Positions 6,101-11,700 of a DNA stretch of 13,746 bases are shown here, in pieces. The stretch is from a bacterium (GTDB lineage: Bacteria; Sumerlaeota; Sumerlaeia; UBA8349). The translations under genes and the position numbers were made by a program. The notes under the pieces were generated by a model, which saw nothing but the letters and a program-made list of their open reading frames with translations, was not told where the DNA came from and did no database searches. Within the stretch, counting starts at the first letter, position 1; each line of letters begins with the position of its first letter. The stretch is from positions 1 through 13,746 of the forward strand of contig JABMPG010000784.1 of the NCBI GenBank assembly GCA_013203855.1, read 5' to 3'.

Positions 6101-8676
6101 CGCCCTCGGTGACTCTTTCGGTCACTCCCGACGGTGCCAAGCCTCCTTTTGAAGCGAGATTCTCGGCTTCGGCGTCCGACCTGGACGGCACGATCGTCTC
6201 GTATTTGTGGGATTTCGGAGACACCTACGAGACGAATCCCTCGGGTTACCCGACGCAGCAGCTGTTTATGGGAACCTGGGCCGCCACGGGAGCCGATGAT
6301 GTTTCGAGTTCTCGGACCGCTATTCTTGCCGAGAATCCATCGCCGGGCGATGCCTTTGAGGGCCGGCTGTGGGCTGAAAAGTCCGATGCCGGTGGTGTCT
6401 TCAATTGGCGGACCGTCTTCGGCGTCTATCAAAACGTGTATGGCTACTCCCTGGTCTACTTCTACCTTCCGACTGCACAGACGGTCCGCGTCCATTACGG
6501 CACGAGCCAGGCGGCCCGATTCTGGGTGGACGAGAATCTCGTCGAGGCGCAGCCCCATACCGGCGGTTATCTGGCAGATCAGTTCAATTTCGATGTGGCG
6601 CTTTCCGCCGGATGGCACAAACTACTCGCCTCGGTCAGCAGCAACACCTATTACTGGACTCTCGGGTATCGTTTTACCGACACGTCGGACAGCCCGTTGC
6701 TTCTCCGTTACACCTTGAATGAGCCCTTCACCGATCCGCCGATTGTGCGGACGACCTCGTCCGGAGATCGGGAATACGTGTATCGCAAGACGGGAGTGTT
6801 CACTCCCTCCCTTACTGTCACCGACAACGACGGGAAGACCGCTATGGCTTCGGTGATGGTCAATGCCTACTCGACCTATCCGCCGGTTGCGCTTCCCCGT
6901 GCCTATCCGCAGTCTGGCTTTGCGCCCCTGACGGTCGATTTCTACTCCGATGGCACGGACCCGGACGGCACCATCGCCTACTATTTGTGGGATTTCGACG
7001 GAGACGGGGTGTACGAATCGAATCCTGGGGACTGGGACAGCCAGCGTCCCAGCCGAGTTTCCCACACCTACTATGTGCCCGGTGTCTATCAGGCCACGTT
7101 GAAGGTGATCGACGACGGGATCGACCCGGCCATCGGCGAGAGCCAGGACCCGGGGGCCTATGACGAAAAAGCCCTGACGATCTATGTCGATGCCCCGCCC
7201 CCGCCACAGGCCCGCGGGATGGCGACTCCCGATGACGGCACGGCCCCTCTGAACGTCGAGTTCACCGGTTACGGCAGTGACCTGAACGGCACCATCGAAC
7301 TCTTCGAGTGGGACTTCGACGGAAACGGCACCTGGGACTCTTCCTCCCCCGTGTCGGCCAAAGCGGTTCACACTTACGCCAGCCCCGGTTTCTATGAGGC
7401 GGTCCTGCGCGTCACCGATAGTGACAACGAAACCGGCACGGACTCGGTGTATGTGGATGTGAAAGAGACGAACAGCCCGACAGCGATTCTGACGGCCAAC
7501 CCTCAGACTGGCGGGGCAAGTCTCGATGTGGTTTTCACCGCCTCGGCGACGGACCCGGACGGTTGGGCTGCAACGATCGAATGGGACTTTGAGGGGGACG
7601 GCGTGTGGGACCGTACCAGCGCGCCTGTGGATCCTGCTGGCGAGACGATCCATTACATCTACGGGGAATCGGGCACATTCCTGGCCACGATCCGGGTCAC
7701 GGACAACGATGGGAAGACTGACTTGGCCCGGGTTCCCATCGAGGTGGCATACGGCATTGAGGCCTGGCGGACGAAGGAGGCATTTGACCCGACTCAGGGC
7801 GAGACCATCGGGATTTCGACCGCCGTCACGGCGGATTCCGAGGTCACGGTGCGCGTGGTGGATCGCATGGGAGAGACCGTCCGAGAGCTGATCACCGACG
7901 CGATGTGGAATCTGGGGATCCATTCAGTCGAATGGGACGGGCGCAACGGCGTTGGAGACCTGGTGTCCGGGGGCGCTTACTATTTCGTCATCGACTATAG
8001 CGTCGATGGCCAAACCTGGCATTACGACCTCACCCCGACGGCCACCCCGAATGCGCTGACGCCCTCGGTGCAGTATCCCTCCACTTTCAATCCCATCGAG
8101 GACCGGCCGTTCTACGCCCAGTACACCTTGGCGAAACCCGCCGAAATCACGGTCTACACCTTGTGGGCGCCCAATTCCTCACCCCAATACGCCGTAAAGA
8201 CTCTTCTTTTGCGCGAGCCCCGCAAGAGCGGCACATACGTCGACATCTGGGACGGCACCGATGACGAGGGCAATCTTGTCGGTCCGGGAACCTACTCCTT
8301 GGCGGTCTGGTCTTACGAACTGCCCGACAATGCACTGATCGTGGCGAGCCGTCCGATCATCTCCGACGTCAGCAAGGATCCGGATTATTTCTCTCCCGGC
8401 CATAATCCTTACCTGGTCCAGCCCGAGATGGAAATCCGGTATCACCTTTCCAAGCCCGCGTCCGTGACGATCCGGATCGAAAACGAAGTTGGCGCGGTTC
8501 TCAAAACCTTCCGGCAGGACCAAGGCGCCTCGGGTAACAAGACCGCCACGTGGAACGGTCTGACCAAAGACGGCTATCTGCCGGAGCCGGGCAACTACAA
8601 AATCAGCCTGAAAGCGGTGGACGCCTTCGGGAACGAATCCATCACGGTTTACTCGCTGTTCCGGATATTCTACTGA
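1..8676 (+). CDS. Giant secreted PKD / beta-propeller protein with FlgD-like Ig tail (5' partial)
   Basis: The frame is open from base 1, so the gene starts upstream. The GTG at 49 is an internal Val inside the blade sequence CWVADRGNNQVVKISPNG and is not a start. In order it encodes: the last blade of a propeller (1-165), eight PKD domains (181-4101), a seven-repeat NHL-like propeller (4102-5019), eight more PKD domains (5026-7755) and three FlgD-type Ig domains (7756-8673), then TGA. Twelve PKD domains are uninterrupted and four carry inserted domains. PKD units show the classic pattern: PLxVxF, DPDGxI, YxWDFDGDGxxD, HTY, GxYxxxLxVTDNDG. PKD domains are extracellular Ig-like modules in bacterial surface proteins and secreted enzymes, so an adhesive or scaffolding role outside the cell is likely. 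No catalytic domain and no membrane anchor are visible in the part seen. The signal peptide must lie upstream. The next gene starts 31 bases after the stop. Architecture is certain; function is not. Confidence 0.93.
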   Translation, partial: NTPLGPFLHPSTGNCWVADRGNNQVVKISPNGTELLRVNGFTAPVWTALDAGEAAGFQPPVVDASASILSGATPLAVNFDAQVSDPDGTVLRYQWDFEGDGVFDQSSEISADISHTYTEMGIYNPIFRAVDDQGLTGIDSSLIVRAGSLTATASADVLSGPTPLTVRFTGSFFDPVDGRVESFQWDFDGDGQFDFFSETSAAATHTYDQEGQYVVVFKVTDTGGLTAQDTLTLQSTRSEPSVSAYASPTQGSTPLEVNFSGNGNDQDGYIVLYQWDFDGDGQFDYSSTSGGNASHVYQTRGVFRPFFMVTDNDGLFSSSTLTVEVGNSQPTAWAVASPMTGNAALQVSLQGNGIDPDGSIVQYEWTKDGSGGFADNMESGPGRWQAGYPWGLTTEHAHSGDTCWTDSPGRDYVNNAIASLITPSIDLSQVSVKRFSFWHRRDLDSGDRGNLSVSTDGGATWTHLANYTGADVWQISEISLSSYGAETDVQFRFSFSSDSSVVGDGWYIDDVRIGSADDSIFDITATAPTVTYDVPGVYHPTLKVTDNDGGVGYDWVEVAVSQAGTPTVQAQATPDSGAAPLAVNFAATASDPGGSISSYEWLLEGAFESFMPVFVRPVSAYGSDRAERLAWNPVTGHLLVSSFGGALIPAGIHVIDPDTGATLSGLQQTGVTFGGSKAYHALAVASDGKIFHQDSNGDIVYWASESSLPVKAYDDAEDDQNAQGLDVVQTGGQTYLFSVGNLDETVRIFRLAGSALTLVNQFDASTAGVGATASDGVAASGDGRTVYVSAAGGTVTRWTNSTGPTGTYVYDSGFSAYAPAVSLAISAGGSGSPALVGVRRAAQYEVLFYASDGSAFRSPQPVLTSYYYDGCDVDLDLTGNRLFVTLRSAGLRACDYLSADVTATGSNASHTFSLPGQYRATVRVTDNSGLIAEDSVLVRVGAAPVATILRPMNGGEYSRNTVPFIGTGRDIDGAIVSYEWDFEGDGIWDFQSEVSGVASHFYSSAGSYTARFRVTDDTGLTDVATVDIQALAQAPLVDAEAAPSKGHAPLTVVFAGSVEDPDGEIALCEWDFDSDGAYDWSNVGPVGSVVSYSSQENWLHSAQKLIDQKFGNDDIWRSVSSTFYPQEIVFELQNGAVHSISRVNLTLNATSSWRSQNVKDFEVLVSTAGPTGGFTTVLTTQTINSGRPEQVYDFPATDARYVMLRVLSNWGSSYVTATEFEVFTPGNENVLSPPSIHAFQVYEIPGDYTATVRVTDDDGQSVTQTVDVRVLAPGFPVARIESVVPSPGYSGQIVSFTATGVDDGSISLYEWDFDGNGTYDISSPSEPNVTHAYPAPTPLLYHPVFRVTDNEANTDTDTTQVRILPDGLTSGTIWVANGGSDQMVRLDNVGQEEMRIGGYDSAYAVDIDPSSRAVWFTAINADRVVKFSPDGTELANVAGFDHPNGIAIDTRDGSVWVSDTYHDQVVKLDSSGSELVRVSGFNDPEDLAVNPTDGSVWVADRLGQQLVKMAANVPDGYDLAAQSTHHTAYTDVGQVSELVLDPADGSCVGVDATNDDVIKVAADGVTRQWLVSGFQDVTDVALNPADSTIWVLDRGAGMVARLDPDGSEILRAYGLPYLVRGAVNPLDGTLWVTRSSPHGVLQLSPTGRIVRSISGYYYPVGLAIDTEEDGLSNPPAVTASAAYSGADTPLTVALTGNATDDGTIMYYEWDFEGDGVFDFASTTTGNTSHVYEEPGIYNPVLRAFDNDRQVGYDYHLLVRAGVLTARASASVTRGYAALSVIFTSGGVDPFGQIVQYEWDWTGDGVFDQTDTRPLDRTYNYNRPGLYTAVLRVTNSQGDQAYDTLTIDVQASPPVAQGSVASATGGGSHTFMFDGQSSYDSDGSIILYQWDYDGDGVYDWGSSESGVAYYYYPTPGVFYPVLRVTDNDGRTGQRRFQVTVSNLAPISRPVASPESGNAPLNVAFSSDSTDPDGEIVLYEWDFENDGVYDASNPSTGDANHTYGAAGAYPAKLQVTDGHGTTHTATVEILVRPAGSPSVTLSVTPDGAKPPFEARFSASASDLDGTIVSYLWDFGDTYETNPSGYPTQQLFMGTWAATGADDVSSSRTAILAENPSPGDAFEGRLWAEKSDAGGVFNWRTVFGVYQNVYGYSLVYFYLPTAQTVRVHYGTSQAARFWVDENLVEAQPHTGGYLADQFNFDVALSAGWHKLLASVSSNTYYWTLGYRFTDTSDSPLLLRYTLNEPFTDPPIVRTTSSGDREYVYRKTGVFTPSLTVTDNDGKTAMASVMVNAYSTYPPVALPRAYPQSGFAPLTVDFYSDGTDPDGTIAYYLWDFDGDGVYESNPGDWDSQRPSRVSHTYYVPGVYQATLKVIDDGIDPAIGESQDPGAYDEKALTIYVDAPPPPQARGMATPDDGTAPLNVEFTGYGSDLNGTIELFEWDFDGNGTWDSSSPVSAKAVHTYASPGFYEAVLRVTDSDNETGTDSVYVDVKETNSPTAILTANPQTGGASLDVVFTASATDPDGWAATIEWDFEGDGVWDRTSAPVDPAGETIHYIYGESGTFLATIRVTDNDGKTDLARVPIEVAYGIEAWRTKEAFDPTQGETIGISTAVTADSEVTVRVVDRMGETVRELITDAMWNLGIHSVEWDGRNGVGDLVSGGAYYFVIDYSVDGQTWHYDLTPTATPNALTPSVQYPSTFNPIEDRPFYAQYTLAKPAEITVYTLWAPNSSPQYAVKTLLLREPRKSGTYVDIWDGTDDEGNLVGPGTYSLAVWSYELPDNALIVASRPIISDVSKDPDYFSPGHNPYLVQPEMEIRYHLSKPASVTIRIENEVGAVLKTFRQDQGASGNKTATWNGLTKDGYLPEPGNYKISLKAVDAFGNESITVYSLFRIFY
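1120..1542 (+). other. Jelly-roll (MAM / choice-of-anchor-J-like) domain inserted in PKD4
   Basis: PKD4 breaks off after its central Trp strand (QYEWTKDGSGGF) and resumes at about 1555 with a segment reading TVTYDVPGVYHPTLKVTDND. In between lie about 140 codons with hallmarks of carbohydrate- or protein-binding jelly rolls of the MAM / immune-inhibitor-A / choice-of-anchor-J type: an early DNMESGPGRW, a middle SVSTDGGATWTHL, and a final GDGWYIDDVRIG. The family assignment rests on these motifs and no profile search was run. Confidence 0.7.
1819..2691 (+). other. Irregular beta-propeller-like domain inserted in PKD5
   Basis: PKD5 starts normally (PLAVNFAATASDPGGSISSY) and is interrupted after WLLEGA. 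It resumes at about 2692 with SADVTATGSNASHTFSLPGQ and a normal VTDNSG strand. The roughly 290 inserted codons contain propeller-like strands such as RLAWNPVTGHLLVSSF, ALAVASDGKIFHQDSNG, GVAASGDGRTVYVSAAGGTV and DLDLTGNRLFVTLRSAG. These resemble YVTN/WD40-type blades. The number of blades is not clear by eye and the repeats are much more divergent than those at 4102-5019. Confidence 0.6.
3265..3669 (+). other. Discoidin (F5/8 type C)-like domain inserted in PKD7
   Basis: PKD7 keeps its CEWDFDSDGAYDW segment, then gives way to about 135 codons. It resumes at about 3700 with SIHAFQVYEIPGDYTATVRV. The insert has the order expected for a discoidin/F5-8C galactose-binding-like fold: a residue stretch before IVFELQNGAVHSISRVNL, then VKDFEVLVSTAGPTGGF, then ATDARYVMLRVLSNWGSSY and a closing TATEFEVF. 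Such domains bind glycans or surfaces in other proteins; the ligand here is unknown. Confidence 0.7.
4102..5019 (+). repeat. Complete seven-repeat NHL-like beta-propeller
   Basis: Seven consecutive repeats of about 41 codons can be read. Each starts with a xVWVADxxxDQVVKLxxDG strand pair and ends with a GFxxPxxLAxxPxDG segment. They begin near IWVANGGSD, VWFTAINAD, VWVSDTYHD, VWVADRLGQ, CVGVDATND, IWVLDRGAG and LWVTRSSPH. Repeat 4 is about ten residues longer than the others. Seven repeats would close a propeller without help from flanking domains. The domain separates the two eight-PKD arrays. Confidence 0.82.
5026..7755 (+). repeat. Second array of eight PKD domains (PKD9-PKD16)
   Basis: Units begin at about 5026, 5290, 5557, 5830, 6103, 6880, 7195 and 7474. 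PKD9-13 match PKD1-5 position by position. Examples are the shared GIYNPxxRAxD and LxVRAGxLTAxASAxV in the first two, GVFxPxxxVTDNDG in the third, VASPxxGNAxLxV in the fourth, and AG(S/T)P(S/T)V at the head of the fifth. Only PKD13 carries an insert. PKD14 is longer than normal because of an extra loop before its last strand (DDGIDPAIGESQDPGAYDEK). Confidence 0.87.
6241..6717 (+). other. PA14 / galactose-binding-like beta-sandwich inserted in PKD13
   Basis: PKD13 is interrupted after YLWDFGDTYETNPS and resumes near 6740 (IVRTTSSGDREYVYRKTG, then LTVTDNDGK). The insert of about 160 codons includes LFMGTWAATGADD, YFYLPTAQTVRVHYGT, ARFWVDENLVEAQPHTGGY and LSAGWHKLLASVSSNTYYW. The last two resemble the strand pair and the GWxKLLxxV motif of PA14-like and other galactose-binding-like sandwiches. 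The exact family is uncertain. Confidence 0.55.
7756..8673 (+). repeat. Three tandem FlgD-type Ig-like domains at the C terminus
   Basis: Three units (about 7756-8034, 8035-8349 and 8350-8673) each carry the FlgD Ig signature: a W-D/N-G-x-x-x-x-G turn followed by G-x-Y. The matching segments are HSVEWDGRNGVGDLVSGGAY, YVDIWDGTDDEGNLVGPGTY and TATWNGLTKDGYLPEPGNY. FlgD-like tails are common at the C terminus of large secreted bacterial proteins, where in some groups they mark surface-sorted cargo. Whether they do so here cannot be told. The protein ends in LFRIFY with no anchor helix or LPxTG motif. Confidence 0.75.
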
Positions 8677-8693
8677 GCGGGCAAGGCCTTTCC

Positions 8694-8699
8694 AAGGAG
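8694..8699 (+). promoter_or_regulatory. Shine-Dalgarno site that fixes the RHS gene start
   Basis: AAGGAG lies 8 bases before the ATG at 8708. A GTG in the same frame at 8699 overlaps this site and has no site of its own, so the ATG is the likely start. Confidence 0.75.
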
Positions 8700-8707
8700 T
8701 GGCGACC

Positions 8708-11700
8708 ATGCGACAATTGCTAATCATCCTGATCACCCTGGCGCTTCTGGGCTCGCTGGCCGTGTCGCCCGGATATGCCTTCAACGTGCCCAAGGACTCG
8801 GGCCACAACACCGCCCAGAACCCCGACACGCCCAAGGACACGCCTCCGGAGGAACCCAAACGAGACGATGACGGGGACCCGGTCGATCTCGAAGCCGGCA
8901 ACTTCCAGTACTCCTTCTTGGATGCAGGCGTCATGGGAAGCGGTCTCCGCCTTCGGTTCATGCGCTCCTATCACTCGCAGAATCGTTACGAGGGCCCCTT
9001 GGGTTACGGATGGCATCACAACTACGATATCCGACTTTATCGGGTTTACGAGTATCCCTTCCTGCCCATTGGCGTCGCCTCTTCCACCGGAACGGAGCAA
9101 CCTTCACAACAGACCACGAGTGTTTTCAAGGCCATCATTGTGCGTTACGGCGACGGTGTGCGCCTCAGGTTTAACCTTCCGGAGCAGAGCGGCGCCCCGT
9201 TCAAGAGTCCAATCGGCCGCTATCTCAGTCTGGTCCAGGATGGCGACGATTATGTGATGCGAAACAAACACGGACGCGCTTGGACCTTCGAACCCGATCC
9301 TTCCGGCGCCACCTGGCGGCTCGCGCGAGTGGCGGACTCCAATGGGAACCTGATTAGCCTGACATACGACCCCCAGAGCCGGCTCATTCGTCTATCCGAC
9401 GATACCGGCCGTCAGATCAATCTCGCCTATGACGATGACAACCGAATCGCTTCCGTAACCGATCCCGCCGGGCGGGTTTCGTCCTATGTTTATGATGGGG
9501 ACGGGGATCAGGTTCGCTACACCGATCCAGACGGAAACCCGATCAGATATGGCTACGACACCCGCCATGCTCTTCTTACCATCACCGACCAGCGGGGCAA
9601 TGTGCGCCTTTCAAACACCTACGATGATCAGCGGCGGGTTATCAGCCAGAACACGGGCGGCGGCACTTACACGTTCAGCTACGACGACGCCAATCACCGT
9701 GCCACCGTTACCCGGCCGGATGGGGGGCGGTGGGTCTATCAGTTCAACGAACACGGTCTGACCACCCATATGACCGATCCCTACAGCAAGGTTGTCACCC
9801 AGACCTGGGATGCAGACCTGAACCTGATCTCCCGGACCGGTCCCCTGGGTCAAACAACGACCTTTGAATACGATGACATGGGCAACGTCGTTCGGATGAC
9901 GGACGCCCTTGGACGGGTCACCCGACACAACTATGATCCTGTCTACAACGAACTCACGCGCATTCAATGGCCTGATTCGAGTGTTCGCGCTTTCACCCGG
10001 GACGCCCGCGGCAATCTGACCCGCTTCACCGACGAGGCCGGCAACGCGACCGTCTACACGCGAACGGCCGCGGGACACATCGCCACCATCACCGACGCCA
10101 CGGGCGCCGTCTCTGCCTTTACCTACGATACCCACCACTATGTCTCGGCGGTCGTGGATCCTCTGGGCAACCGAACGGACATGAGTCACAACGTGGTCGG
10201 CCGGCTGCTTGCCGTTCAGATGCCCGGTGACGTTACCCACACCTTCACCTATGACGGTCGGAACAACCCCCTGACCGTCACCAACAGTCTGGGTCAGACC
10301 CGCCGCCTGACTTGGGACGCCGGGGGGAATCTGGCTTCCTTTGCGGACCCTCTCGGCCACGTCATCACCTATCAGTACGACGATTCTGACCGCCTTGCCG
10401 GGGTCACCAATGCCTTGGGTCACACCAAGACTTTCGCCTACGACGGCATGGGCAAGCGCACGGCCCGGACCGACGCGTCCGGGCGGACCCACCAGTTTAC
10501 CTATGACCAGTACGGCCATGTCAGCGGCGTTCAGACGCCAGCGGGAACCACCCTGAGCTTTGCCTTCAACGCCAACGGGGTAAACACCCGTGTGATGGAT
10601 GGTTTGGGCCAACAGACGGACTACACCCATAACCAGGTGAATGAACTCACCGGCGTCAGCTATGCCGGATTGGCTGCCGAATCGTTTTCTCTGGACTCGC
10701 GGGATCGTTGGACCACTCACACGCTGCGAAATAGCGAGGAGATCGGGTACTACTACGACCCAGTGGGCCGGTTGATACTCAAGGCGTTGCCTTCCAGCGA
10801 GAAAGTTCACTACACCTACGACGCCGAGGGCCGACTCACCAGCGTCCAAAGTGATGATTCGTCTCTTGGCTATACCTATGATGCCCTTGGCCGAGTCACG
10901 CAGATCAACCAAGACGGCCTGATTGTCGGGTATCAGTACGACGGCCGGTGGAACCGCACCCGCGTGACCTACCCGGATGGAACCTGGATCGAGAAGGTTT
11001 ACAGCGATATCAACCAGCTGACCGCCGTTCGGGATTCCGTCGGACAGAACATCGCCACTTACACCTATGACGATGCCAACCGGCCCGCTCGCCTTGCCCT
11101 TGAGAATGGGACGCAGGCCGATTTCACCTACAACGCGGCTGACCGGCTTACCCAGATCGTGAACAAGGTAACGACCTCGGACGTGATTATCTCCACCCAT
11201 GGCTATGTCCTGGACGAAACGGGCCGTCGTCAGTCCATGACCACGGCTGATGGCCAGCACAGCTATACTTATGACGCGCTCTACCAATTGGTCGGCGTGG
11301 ACTATCCCTCCGGCCACCCCTTCAACGACGCCGTTTACGCTTACGATGCCATGTGGAACCGTGTGGCAGCCAACGAGGGGACCAGCATCACCTATTCGGT
11401 CAACGCTCTGAACCAGTACACTGGCGTGGGCGGTACGGCCCTTGTTTATGACGATTTGGCCAACCTGACCTATGATGGAATGACCACTTACACGTGGGAT
11501 GGTGAGAACCGTCTTGTCTCCGCCTCCGTCCCGGGCCACCTCATTGCCTACAAGTACGATCCCTTCGGCCGGCGAATCGAAACGGACGACAATGGTATCG
11601 TCACCCGGTACGTGTACAGCGGTTACAAAGTGATTGCGGAGTACAGCGGCTCAGGCGTTCTCCAAGCCAAATACGTCCATGGCCGCACTGATGACGAGGT

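Noticed and set aside
181..7755. Repeated DNA words (for example those encoding VTDNDG) as CRISPR or mobile repeats
   Set aside because: They are in frame, degenerate at third positions and spaced by domain length. They reflect protein domain repeats.
8699..8701. GTG as the start of the RHS gene
   Set aside because: It overlaps the AAGGAG that serves the ATG at 8708 and has no upstream site. The signal peptide begins naturally at 8708.
8677..8707. AAGGCCTT palindrome (8683-8690) as a terminator between the first two genes
   Set aside because: The possible stem is only four base pairs, with no loop and no T-run. It does not resemble an intrinsic terminator.
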